Source of the DNA: Paraprevotella clara YIT 11840
GTDB lineage: Bacteria; Bacteroidota; Bacteroidia; Bacteroidales; Bacteroidaceae
Length of the DNA: 64,000 bases
Direction: 5' to 3'
Assembly (NCBI RefSeq): GCF_000233955.1
Contig: NZ_JH376597.1
Span: forward strand, 372,001-436,000
Every line of letters starts with the position of its first letter. The first letter of the stretch is position 1. A program made the translations under genes and the position numbers. Positions 55,432-64,000 of this stretch are shown here, in pieces. The notes beneath the pieces were generated by a model. The model was not told the origin of the DNA. It did no database searches and saw only the letters and a list, made by a program, of their open reading frames with translations.

Positions 55432-56883
55432 TTATTTTACGATCATTTTGCGTATGAGGCCTTTATCCTCGTTAAACGGCTTACCGTTCAGCATCACATT
55501 CTCTATCGTATATTTCCCTATGACACGGTTGGCATCATAATCTGTAATCAAACTTGGATTCATACACCCTTCTGAATCGAATACCGAGATATTCCGAAAA
55601 TGTACATCCCGAATTCCGTTACCCGGAGCACGATTGTACTTCTCGCTGTAAATCACCTGCATTTCAAACAAACGCCCTCTGGATATGTCTTCAATGCGAA
55701 TGGAATCGTACACCACGTCACGTACCACATTCTTATCTCCACACCTAATGGACAGCATTCCGTCTCCCTCATGAAAAATGATGTCACAGTCGTGGATACG
55801 CACATTTTTCAATGTCTCGCCTGACTCGCTCCGGTCATCCCCATGAGTTCCTATATTCACGGGATGTGCCCAGTCACACCATAAAGTAGCTCTGGAAATA
55901 TCCACATCCTCAGTGCCGCCCCAATACCACCAACGGTGATTATAAAGCGCAATGCAATCGTCTGAATTCCGTAAAAATACATGGTCGATCTTCACATGAC
56001 GACAACTCATCAGGTCGATACCGTCACTCCACGGACGAGCCGAAAAAGACTTCAAGTTACAAATGGTCAGATTTTCCGATTGACCGCCATACACAGTATA
56101 ATGTTGTGGATTCAAGATGGTAATCCCATCTACCAGCACATTTTTGGAATAAGTAATCTCAACCCCACGCAAAGGATGGGCTACGATTCCCCGGCCTATG
56201 ATACGGACATTCTCGGCACGATCCACAATAAGACGGGCCCGAACTACCGCACCGGGAGCCAGATAAACCGTCGTATTGCTCGGTATCTTGATTTCCCCAC
56301 TCGGCAAATCCTTAGGAAAATGTACCCCCGGACCGAAGTAAATCAATCGCGCATCCTGTTTAAACACGTCTTGTGCGTTCTTTCCTTTCCAATTAATCGC
56401 ATCTGGTTCTTCCCCCGTATAGGTCTCGGCAAGCATGTCATTGGCAAAGATATGAAGGTTCTGCTTGCGCTCACCATTAAATTCCACGCTCAGGAATTCA
56501 GGACGATGCAAAGTAAACTCCACGGTACGTGCATCCACCTGACGACAAGCGATGCCACGAGAGGAAGGCTTCACTTTTACTTGCATTTTGCCATTCCCGT
56601 CCCATGCATCTGTGCGGCAGTTCTTCACTCGGACCACCACGGGACTTCCCATCTCGAATTCAGCAAACGAAGCATGGCGCACATGTCTGGTATCCACATC
56701 ACACCGTAAATTAGGTACCCGTATCCATTCCCCGCTTCCTCCTGCAAGAGATTTTACAGTCACATCATAATCCGGACTCCTTTCCAATCCGTCCTTGCCC
56801 TCAGGCCAGGCACTGACACGCACCTGTGCTTCCCCAAGTAAAGCAAATAAAAAACTCCAAACTAAAATCAGCCATCTTTCCAT
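55432..56883 (-). CDS. GH28-like right-handed beta-helix enzyme, 483 aa
   Basis: Signal peptide ~1-19. Residues ~20-150 form an N-terminal beta domain; the rest is a right-handed parallel beta-helix with short repeats such as NVRIIGRGIV, NVLVDGITILNP and NLTICNLKSF. Positions matching the polygalacturonase active site are SDGID (286-290, for NTD), NSDDC (307-310), and GTHGDD (345-350, for GHG); the usual RIK is replaced by IRCGDK. This is a GH28-like or GH49-like hydrolase with an altered tetrad, so its substrate need not be homogalacturonan. It lies 10 bp after the GH51 gene and 41 bp before the 1112-aa gene, in one operon. Confidence 0.82.
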   Translation of the reverse strand: MERWLILVWSFLFALLGEAQVRVSAWPEGKDGLERSPDYDVTVKSLAGGSGEWIRVPNLRCDVDTRHVRHASFAEFEMGSPVVVRVKNCRTDAWDGNGKMQVKVKPSSRGIACRQVDARTVEFTLHRPEFLSVEFNGERKQNLHIFANDMLAETYTGEEPDAINWKGKNAQDVFKQDARLIYFGPGVHFPKDLPSGEIKIPSNTTVYLAPGAVVRARLIVDRAENVRIIGRGIVAHPLRGVEITYSKNVLVDGITILNPQHYTVYGGQSENLTICNLKSFSARPWSDGIDLMSCRHVKIDHVFLRNSDDCIALYNHRWWYWGGTEDVDISRATLWCDWAHPVNIGTHGDDRSESGETLKNVRIHDCDIIFHEGDGMLSIRCGDKNVVRDVVYDSIRIEDISRGRLFEMQVIYSEKYNRAPGNGIRDVHFRNISVFDSEGCMNPSLITDYDANRVIGKYTIENVMLNGKPFNEDKGLIRKMIVK

Positions 56884-56893
56884 AATCCGTTAT

Positions 56894-59452
56894 TTATTGT
56901 TCATTATTCAACCCGGAAACATCCCTCTCTGCCTTGATACGTAACACTGTATATGAAAAAGGGCGGAACGTATAAGTAAAATCACGTCCGAAATCACCGT
57001 AACCGGATGTCACAGGATAAATCTTCCGTGGATTCTCGAAAGAATTTTCCTCTGCTCCACTCCCAGCCGCCAAAGTAATGACCTTGCCTTCAGGAGCCAC
57101 CCGTCGTGCCCCGTCAATACGGAAAGAAACCGGATAGACCGAATCTGTGGCATTGACGACTTTCAAAACCAACTCACCCGCATGTTCATCATAGCCGGAA
57201 TCCACAAACTGTAAAGGTACGGGCTCGGGTACATGGGACAGTACCAAATTCCCGTCTACGTACAATTCACTCTTGCGAGGGGAAACCACCAGCTTCAAAT
57301 CATACCAACGACCGGTTTCCACCCTCACGTCCTGACATTCTGCCAACACTTTCGCCCGGTTGCTGTTGGCCACTTGCTGCAATACGGCCTTTTGATTATC
57401 CCATCCACCTATATTATACATATAACCATCTTGGCCGTTGGCCGTCATACCAAAATAAATCAAGAAACCTTCTTTACCACTCACCCGGCGTGCCTTACAC
57501 TCCAAAGTGTAATCATTATCCTTAAACCCTTTCAGAATATACTGGGTGCCGGTTTCCAAAGAAGTTTGAGACAAAACGCCATCGGTATAGCTCCAACTTC
57601 CATAATTCCGTGTAGTTTCCCCGAGCGGCACATCTACCCTATGCCCCTTTGATACCCACTTGAAGTCCTTAAATTCCACAGCAGTAGCCCACGAACCAAA
57701 GCCGATATGGCCGGATACATACGAAGCCGTATCAGTTGCCCGTAAAACCTTATCATTCGCCACATTATAAGTAGGCCTGTTCTCCACCGCCATTTTCTGC
57801 ACATAATAGGATCCACGTCCGACCACTTGCTCGGAGTCGAACCAAATCAGATTGGTCGGCCATTTACGATTGTTACGATTCTCCAGCAAGGGGGCATAAG
57901 AAGCCATCTTCACCAAATCGCCGTTACGCTCCATACCGCCAATAAATGCCGCTTCCGACAAGGCTGCCCACATATTTCCACCGCCCACTCCTCGGTTACA
58001 AGAATATTCACCGACGTAAACCGTGTGCTTCCCCCGTTCGTAATGATCAAACAAATCCGTATTCCGGAAAAAGAACTCCGGTGCCACATAATAATGCGGA
58101 TCCACCATATCGGTTTTCGTAATGCCCATCGGTCCGTTTCGTTCGGGCATTTCGTTATAAATCAAAGTAAGTTGAGGGTACTTTTGCTTGATGGCCTGAT
58201 AAAACATATCGAAACGGCGGTCATATTCGTCTCCCCAATTTTCATTACCTATCTCAATATACTGCAAAGGGAAAGGTGCCGGATGTCCATCGGCTGCACG
58301 ACGTGCTCCCCATTCCGTCAACGTATCCCCCAACGCGTATTCTATCGCATCCAAACAGTCATCTATATAATAAGATATATCACTTTTTTCAGAAGCTTCC
58401 CCCATACGGAACTGGCAACTCAAACCCACATTACAGACATACATGGCCTTGGCACCGATGTCCTCACAAAACTGCAACATTTCATAATAGCCGAAACCAT
58501 AAGAGCAACGATACCCCCATGTGCTGTATTCCCCGGGGCGCGCCGCCGGATCGCCCAAAGTTTTCTTCCACTCGAAACGGTTATTCAAAGTAATGCCTTC
58601 CACCACACAACCACCGGGCCAACGGAAAAAGGCGGGTTGCAAACCGGCCACCATTTCCGCCACATCCTTACGTAAACCGTTCTGGCGTTTCTTAAAGGTA
58701 TTTTCAGGAAAGAGAGACACGTAGTCCAACCACACCTTCCCGGGTGCATCGAATTCTATAGCTAACGATGACTTACAGTCCGTGGCCACAGATGTCAATA
58801 CCAGTGTCATATCATGCCATTCACCGTCAGGAATACAAGGTAATAAAGCCCGTGCCAATATATCTCCTTTTTCCGACAGCAACTTAGCAGTAAGGGTTCC
58901 CTTATAACCTGGATCCACACGCACAATGGTACGTAAATGATAACGTTCGTTCTGCCGAATACCCATACCCCAATATCCTTCGTTAACCAACTGTACAGCA
59001 CCTGTTGTTTTCTGAATAAACAATTCCAAATTGTTCGGAGCCGTAGGATACATAGGACGTTCTTTTGTCAAACGCATGGAAGCCTCTGACAAATCTCCGG
59101 TTTTCAAATTCCACCCCCTGATTTTGCCTCCATACCACTCAAAAGAACGCTCACGTATCTCGCCAGTCAAATGATAAGGTTTGGCAAGAGGTATCAATTT
59201 CGTTCCTTCTATTCGATACCCTTCAGGGATTTCATCTTCTTCAAAACTTCGGTTCTGTACCAATTCCGCATACAAGCCTCCATCACCAGCGTGGTTGATT
59301 TCCTCGAAAAACACACCGTACATGGAAGAAGAAATATCAGCCCCCTTTTGTCGTAAATTTACCACAACCTCTTCCGTTATCTGGGACATATTCTGGCATC
59401 CCATGACCGATGGAAAAAACAAGACTCCGAAAAGCCATTCTCGAATATACAT
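56894..59452 (-). CDS. GH51 alpha-L-arabinofuranosidase, lipoprotein
   Basis: This is an 852-residue protein with a lipobox VMGC at ~16-19. A carbohydrate-binding-like domain precedes the (beta/alpha)8 barrel, whose acid/base Glu404 lies in EIGNENWGDEY and nucleophile Glu482 in VYVGEYSC. WPGGCVVEG (about 278-286) is also typical. The C-terminal ~330 residues include the arabinofuranosidase C-terminal beta domain and a LamG-like insert (about 610-740). It should release alpha-L-arabinofuranose, complementing the beta-specific GH127 enzyme. It is in an operon with the GH28-like gene downstream (10 bp) and the 1225-aa gene upstream (52 bp). Confidence 0.95.
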   Translation of the reverse strand: MYIREWLFGVLFFPSVMGCQNMSQITEEVVVNLRQKGADISSSMYGVFFEEINHAGDGGLYAELVQNRSFEEDEIPEGYRIEGTKLIPLAKPYHLTGEIRERSFEWYGGKIRGWNLKTGDLSEASMRLTKERPMYPTAPNNLELFIQKTTGAVQLVNEGYWGMGIRQNERYHLRTIVRVDPGYKGTLTAKLLSEKGDILARALLPCIPDGEWHDMTLVLTSVATDCKSSLAIEFDAPGKVWLDYVSLFPENTFKKRQNGLRKDVAEMVAGLQPAFFRWPGGCVVEGITLNNRFEWKKTLGDPAARPGEYSTWGYRCSYGFGYYEMLQFCEDIGAKAMYVCNVGLSCQFRMGEASEKSDISYYIDDCLDAIEYALGDTLTEWGARRAADGHPAPFPLQYIEIGNENWGDEYDRRFDMFYQAIKQKYPQLTLIYNEMPERNGPMGITKTDMVDPHYYVAPEFFFRNTDLFDHYERGKHTVYVGEYSCNRGVGGGNMWAALSEAAFIGGMERNGDLVKMASYAPLLENRNNRKWPTNLIWFDSEQVVGRGSYYVQKMAVENRPTYNVANDKVLRATDTASYVSGHIGFGSWATAVEFKDFKWVSKGHRVDVPLGETTRNYGSWSYTDGVLSQTSLETGTQYILKGFKDNDYTLECKARRVSGKEGFLIYFGMTANGQDGYMYNIGGWDNQKAVLQQVANSNRAKVLAECQDVRVETGRWYDLKLVVSPRKSELYVDGNLVLSHVPEPVPLQFVDSGYDEHAGELVLKVVNATDSVYPVSFRIDGARRVAPEGKVITLAAGSGAEENSFENPRKIYPVTSGYGDFGRDFTYTFRPFSYTVLRIKAERDVSGLNNEQ

Positions 59453-59504
59453 ATTTTTTTATTTTTGATACCTTAAAAACATAATAAAGAATTTGTATTC
59501 ATCC

Positions 59505-62500
59505 TCACAAAACGATTTTCAACATCGTAAAATTTCCCCTACTTTCTACTTTTAATAAGTATATTCCCGAAGAAAGTCCGTGTGTATCCCATTCATAATG
59601 GTTTACACCAGTCAAAATCGCACTACGTATCAAAACGCCATTCATTTCGAATAACATAGCCCTACAATCATCTTCCACCGGTTGAGAAAATGAAATATGT
59701 AAGCCCCCCTCATGTCGTTGAACATTTACCTTTATTTTCCCCGAACCAATACTTTCCACTCCGTCACCTTTTTCCACCATCAGGGTTTGCGACACGGGAG
59801 CGGCCGCCGCATAAAGCAAGTTTCCCGTTTGCAAGGCGGTGATTTCAGCCTCCCCGGGCGACAAGGCCCGAATACGGCATCCGTCCACCACTTCGGCTAC
59901 CTCAGGACGGCTGCTCCGGAAAGTCAATGACAGGCCGGAAGTGGCCATGGCCGAGGGAGTGAGCTCCTCGTCTCCTACTTTCATAGCGGGCAAGCCGGAA
60001 AAAGTAATCTGTTGGGCGGAAGCCTGATACAAGGCCGATACCTGGTCGGCCTCCAAAGCGCAATCGTAGATTCTCAAATCATCCACAATCCCTTGCAAAT
60101 AAGGGTCGGCCGTATGGGCTGAACGTCCGATATAGTTCCGCGTGGTATATCCCAAGTCGGCCGGAGAAAGGGTCAGGTTCTCATTGCGTCCCACTTCCGC
60201 ACCATTGGCGTAGAGAATGCCTGTCGTACCCTGCTGCACCAATACGATGTGCGTCCATTCGGAGGCTTTCGGACAGAAGTCCGTATTGATTTGCTGTTCC
60301 CCCGACGTCCCTTGCACGATGGCATAACGCAAACAACCGGTCTGAGCTGCCTTAATGGTCAGGAAGAGGTTATTATCCGTCCCCGTGCCGCAATCCACGA
60401 TACGAGCCCAATCCTCCACGCGGTCGGGCTTTACCCAAAGCGACAACGTGAAGTCCTTCCACGTCTCTGTCACTCCGGCAGGCAGCGTGATATGGCCACC
60501 GGACAAATGAATTCCAGTATCGTACTTCCCCGTATCAAAACGGGAATTGTTCACCAACTGTGCCTCTCCTCCGTTCCATACATCCGATGCCGCAGTACCT
60601 CCCGCTTCGTCAAACGGCCAATAACGGCAACTTCCCACTTGCGGATAGGCTTTGGCTTCTTCCGAATAAGTCCCTTCTCCTACGGCGTTCACGGCGGAAA
60701 CCACATAATAATACATCTTCCCGTTGTCCACCTTATGATCCGTATATCGATTTTCCATGGCTCTCCCTATCAGGGTATAGGGACCGCCGAACATGCTTCC
60801 GCGACGGACTTGATAGTAAGCCGTCCGCTCACCCGTAGCTTCCCACGTCAGGCTCACGTATCCGTTACCGGCCTTTGCTTCTGCCGCCTCCGGCCGACCG
60901 GGCAAGCTCAGGTCTTCCGTAGCCGCCGAAACCGTAGCGGCCTCTTCGCTCTCCCCCACGGCATTTGCCGCCCATACCTTATAATAATAGGTCGTACCCG
61001 GTTCCAGCCCCTCGTCCGTATAAGACGGGGCGGACAAACTTCCGGCCACGGTTTCAAAAGGCCCGTTGGGAGAAGTAGACCTGCACAGTTTGAAGGAAGA
61101 CACATGCCCCGAAGCCTTCCAAGACAGACTTAACGAAGTGCTGCCCAATACCTTCGCTTCCAAATCGGTCGGCACGGAGGGCTTTGTGCCTCCACCGCAC
61201 GTCAAGGCTACATGGTCGAACCCTACGGTATATCCTTCGGGACGATAAGCACCGCCACAAACCCACATTCCCACGAGGCAATCGTCGGGGAAAGAAATTT
61301 CCGAAGCACCTACGGTATACCAACGCGTACCGCTGTCGGACACGTATGCCTCGAAAACATTTCCTTTGCGCACCAGTTTAAGCCATACCGGTACCCAAGT
61401 GTGGTCGCTCCCCGCCACATCTCCGTTACCGTCCGCCGTATTGCGCCACATGAAATGCGTGTAACGCGTGCCGGCATCACCGACCCACAACATGACTTTA
61501 GGAGAAGAAGTGGTCGTATTCTCACGCACGGCCAGTCCGAACTTTTCCTTCAGTTGACTGCCCTCTTGCTCCCCGTCGTAAATCTGGGCCACCAGTTCAA
61601 AATCACCGGTCACGGCCGTATAGGTAAAGTTTCCCTCGGGTTGCTCCGCACTGTATATGTCGCGTCCCGAACCGGTCAGCACAAAGGTGTGCCCGTTCAC
61701 GGGAGAGTATTTCGTGACTCCGTCTATCATCCACTCTTCTTTCCCGATGTCTTGTTGCGTCCATCCGGATAACAAGGAGTTGGAAGAACCCGGTTGGGCC
61801 GTCCCACTCACCGGCTCGCTCCATGCACTTTCGCCGGATCGGTTTTTGGCCCTTACCCTGTAATAATAGGTTTTCCCAGGCTCCACGTCCTTATCGGCAA
61901 ACTCCGTTGTGGAGTTGCCGGACCAACTGCCTACCGTCTCAAAACCATTGTCGGGCGAAACGGAACGTTGCACGTCATAACCATTGGCCACGTCTCCTTC
62001 CGCCGATGCCCAATCCAAATCTATGCGCCCGATGCTACCGGTAACTTTCACGTCCTCCGGAACCGGTGGAACGGGATAGGAAACATACGCCGTGGTCGTA
62101 TCGGAATAAGTGTACATCATGCCGGTCAATACATCTACGTTTTTCAACTTCATCATCGTACGCAAATAAGGAGCATCAAGCCCTTTCCGGTCTACATAAT
62201 GATGATAAACCGCCTCATTGGCGAGGATACGGTTGTTGGGCATGGACGAAGGAGCATTGTTCGACGGAGCCGGATAGTAAAACTTATGCCCGTGATAGTC
62301 TATCGGTGTCCAGTCCACCGGATGTTCGAGATTGAACTTGGCATAATACTCGAAGCCTTTCAACAGCAAGTTGTCCTCGTAGGCATACATATCCAACCCT
62401 TGATTCCATAAAGCCTGGCAAAGGTCGACATACGCATCTATCCCGATGGCTGCATGGGGTTGGTCGCGTCCCATCTCTACCGGTTGGCCGCCAAAGACGA

Positions 62501-63182
62501 TGCCTTCCGTAATGCAACCGCCTCCCTTGCCGGTCTTGTAATAGGCGATGGCATCATTCACCATCTCCGCATCATCCAAGAAAATCCCAATGTACAGGCA
62601 AGCGACATTGGCCGGACCGTCCCAACCGGGCCATGTCCCCGCCTCACCTCGGAAGTCCCGGCACGCCGGATAAATGTAGTCTCGCGCCATCTTTTCAAAA
62701 CGTTCCACGTCTTCGGCCTTCCATCCCGGATAAAGCCGGACCAGTTCGGCGGCCTCTATGAATTCGCATGCCGGAAGCATGTACAACTCTCCCGTCACCA
62801 CAGACTGCACACTGGCTGACCACGCATTCAATATATCCACGGCACATCGGGCATGTGCCTCATCTCCTGTAACGTACCAACGCAGGATGTTATAATAAGC
62901 CGCCATGGCATCGCGCGATGCCCGCTGACGGGTTCCGTCCGTACCTCCGATAGTCGGTTTGGGACTCGCCTTGAAATCCGACTGTGCGTCACGGAAGGCG
63001 CACAAAGCGTCCCAACCGTCAATCCAAGGCTTTTCCTTAGCCAATACTTTCTCTTTCATCCGTTCCAAATCGGCACGGGAGTGATTCAACCCGGGATGTG
63101 CGAACGGAGCCTGCAACTCCTGCGCCTGTCCGATAAAAGGCACAAGGCATAAAATGGCAATCAAAAATATCTTTCTCATCAT
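59505..63182 (-). CDS. Alginate-lyase-like multidomain secreted protein, 1225 aa
   Basis: Signal peptide ~1-20. Alginate-lyase-like helical toroid domain ~25-365 (GGTDGTRQRASRDAMAAYYNIL, QPVEMGRDQPHAAIGIDAYVDL), FN3 (~373-465), DUF1349-like beta-sandwich (~470-665), two FN3 domains (~675-865), LamG-like domain (~870-1035), Big_2-like domain (~1040-1120) and a C-terminal tail of the SGIYLLKVESRG type. The expected activity is lyase or related cleavage of a glucuronate-containing glycan, with many accessory binding modules. It is a paralog of the 1112-aa protein, which has a discoidin-like module in place of LamG. It lies 30 bp after the partial gene at the window edge. Confidence 0.87.
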   Translation of the reverse strand: MMRKIFLIAILCLVPFIGQAQELQAPFAHPGLNHSRADLERMKEKVLAKEKPWIDGWDALCAFRDAQSDFKASPKPTIGGTDGTRQRASRDAMAAYYNILRWYVTGDEAHARCAVDILNAWSASVQSVVTGELYMLPACEFIEAAELVRLYPGWKAEDVERFEKMARDYIYPACRDFRGEAGTWPGWDGPANVACLYIGIFLDDAEMVNDAIAYYKTGKGGGCITEGIVFGGQPVEMGRDQPHAAIGIDAYVDLCQALWNQGLDMYAYEDNLLLKGFEYYAKFNLEHPVDWTPIDYHGHKFYYPAPSNNAPSSMPNNRILANEAVYHHYVDRKGLDAPYLRTMMKLKNVDVLTGMMYTYSDTTTAYVSYPVPPVPEDVKVTGSIGRIDLDWASAEGDVANGYDVQRSVSPDNGFETVGSWSGNSTTEFADKDVEPGKTYYYRVRAKNRSGESAWSEPVSGTAQPGSSNSLLSGWTQQDIGKEEWMIDGVTKYSPVNGHTFVLTGSGRDIYSAEQPEGNFTYTAVTGDFELVAQIYDGEQEGSQLKEKFGLAVRENTTTSSPKVMLWVGDAGTRYTHFMWRNTADGNGDVAGSDHTWVPVWLKLVRKGNVFEAYVSDSGTRWYTVGASEISFPDDCLVGMWVCGGAYRPEGYTVGFDHVALTCGGGTKPSVPTDLEAKVLGSTSLSLSWKASGHVSSFKLCRSTSPNGPFETVAGSLSAPSYTDEGLEPGTTYYYKVWAANAVGESEEAATVSAATEDLSLPGRPEAAEAKAGNGYVSLTWEATGERTAYYQVRRGSMFGGPYTLIGRAMENRYTDHKVDNGKMYYYVVSAVNAVGEGTYSEEAKAYPQVGSCRYWPFDEAGGTAASDVWNGGEAQLVNNSRFDTGKYDTGIHLSGGHITLPAGVTETWKDFTLSLWVKPDRVEDWARIVDCGTGTDNNLFLTIKAAQTGCLRYAIVQGTSGEQQINTDFCPKASEWTHIVLVQQGTTGILYANGAEVGRNENLTLSPADLGYTTRNYIGRSAHTADPYLQGIVDDLRIYDCALEADQVSALYQASAQQITFSGLPAMKVGDEELTPSAMATSGLSLTFRSSRPEVAEVVDGCRIRALSPGEAEITALQTGNLLYAAAAPVSQTLMVEKGDGVESIGSGKIKVNVQRHEGGLHISFSQPVEDDCRAMLFEMNGVLIRSAILTGVNHYEWDTHGLSSGIYLLKVESRGNFTMLKIVL

Positions 63183-63212
63183 AAGTTGGTATTAGAATTT
63201 TGTTTATCCCAT

Positions 63213-64000
63213 TCATTCCACTATCAATACCACCGTGGATTTCGGTTCCACCTGCAACACGCGTTCTGTCACCGTCTCCTTGGAGGGAAATGCTCTCACG
63301 GACTTCGCCGCAGGCACTTCCACATCGAATGTTCTGTCCGGCGTACAATTCATCGCTATCAAATACTTGCCGTAACGCAGGGTGTAGAAGTCCCCCTTCC
63401 CGGCATATACGCTTTCCTGCCCCGGTTCAAAGTGAACGCCTTCGGGTGCCTTGGCAATAGGCAACTGCTCGCCGGTATGGGCGGACTTCACTTCGGGATA
63501 GAAATTACGGGCAGGCGAAAAATAAAGATTGTTCCGTTCGGGACGGGTATAGGTAAATCCGCTCGGTGTGTATCGGATGTCCTCGAACACCGTGGCGACA
63601 CGGTCGCACTCCGGCGTAATGTAGTGCACACGTGCCAAGAAGTTCACGGCAAAGTTCGCACGCCAATACAAAGATGTGTACAAGATTTCATCCCCGTTTT
63701 TCAACGCCACCACGCCGACTTCCTCGTCAGAGAACAACGCGTCCGGCATACCGTCCGACATGGGCAGGCGACCCTCGCGGCGCGGCTGTTTCATAATCAA
63801 ATCGTACTCACCCGGCAATCGCAGCAACGTATAGGTGGAATTCAATCCGCGGTCTTTCATTTTCTCCTTGACTACGGCAAAGAACTGGTTGTCTTCCATC
63901 ATCTGTTGGGCGTATGCCACTGCTTCAGGATCCAATGTGGCCGCAGCCGCCATGATAGGCGTGCCTTCACGATGGTAACCACGTTCTCCGTAAGTGATAC
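63213..64000 (-). CDS. C-terminal part of a probable carbohydrate-active enzyme (cut by window edge)
   Basis: The reading frame is open to the right edge: upstream of the internal Met at 63953 it continues as ITYGERGYHREGTPI, so the first methionine inside the window is not the start. The visible ~260 residues begin with a helical stretch (TPIMAAAATLDPEAVAYAQQMMEDNQFF) followed by a beta-sandwich-like region ending in a VVLIVE strand. This helix-then-beta order resembles the end of toroid-fold lyases or hydrolases, but I do not recognise the family. It is probably the upstream member of the same operon as the 1225-aa gene. Confidence 0.75.
   Translation of the reverse strand, partial: ITYGERGYHREGTPIMAAAATLDPEAVAYAQQMMEDNQFFAVVKEKMKDRGLNSTYTLLRLPGEYDLIMKQPRREGRLPMSDGMPDALFSDEEVGVVALKNGDEILYTSLYWRANFAVNFLARVHYITPECDRVATVFEDIRYTPSGFTYTRPERNNLYFSPARNFYPEVKSAHTGEQLPIAKAPEGVHFEPGQESVYAGKGDFYTLRYGKYLIAMNCTPDRTFDVEVPAAKSVRAFPSKETVTERVLQVEPKSTVVLIVE

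Noticed and set aside
1-64000. tRNA, rRNA, insertion sequences, phage genes or an origin
   Set aside because: I looked for them and saw no cloverleaf-like, ribosomal, transposase, integrase or replication-gene signatures in the window.

Overview
The window looks like a Bacteroidales chromosome, most likely a gut Bacteroides or close relative. The evidence is tandem SusC/SusD pairs, lipoprotein signals with acidic residues after the cysteine, promoters of the TAnnTTTG type, and many secreted carbohydrate-active enzymes. I cannot name the species. Almost all of it reads as one large polysaccharide utilisation locus (PUL) on the minus strand, continuing past the right edge, plus a glucuronate catabolic operon.

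Layout from left to right. At 1-3.6 kb are a dispersed repeat, a lipoprotein and a subtilisin-like protease. At 3.6-8.6 kb is the operon exuT-uxaC-uxuA-uxuB for hexuronate import and conversion to 2-keto-3-deoxygluconate. At 8.6-9.7 kb is a 1.1-kb gap with divergent promoters. At 9.7-18.4 kb are four enzymes: an unassigned secreted protein with a helical toroid-like core, a GH127-type beta-L-arabinofuranosidase, a heparinase II/III-like lyase and a GH97 enzyme. At 18.4-30.3 kb is a tandem duplication of [promoter, GH29 fucosidase, ~1285-residue modular protein with an HExxH motif], in which one fucosidase copy has decayed to a short 5' remnant. At 30.7-51.4 kb is the uptake core: two SusC/SusD pairs, four fasciclin (FAS1) domain lipoproteins and a large modular secreted protein. 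At 52-64 kb are two alginate-lyase-like multidomain proteins, a GH28-like beta-helix enzyme, a GH51 arabinofuranosidase and a gene cut by the window edge.

Together the genes suggest a surface system that binds and degrades a complex glycan containing arabinose, fucose, probably galactose or another hexose, and uronic acid. A plant arabinogalactan or arabinogalactan-protein-like substrate would fit. The substrate is inference; no gene here proves it. Released glucuronate would be handled by the uxa/uxu operon. No transcriptional regulator, sigma or anti-sigma gene is visible in the window.

The most interesting signals are: (1) a ~313-337 bp interspersed element in three copies, with terminal inverted repeats and a variable number of internal 22-bp units; (2) a two-block promoter-like motif with exactly conserved 14-bp spacing upstream of three PUL genes, resembling an ECF sigma promoter; (3) the duplicated fucosidase/HExxH-protein segment with its decayed copy; (4) the HExxH proteins themselves; (5) a 14-bp motif placed as an inverted repeat between two divergent enzyme genes; (6) four FAS1 lipoproteins built around two SusCD pairs.
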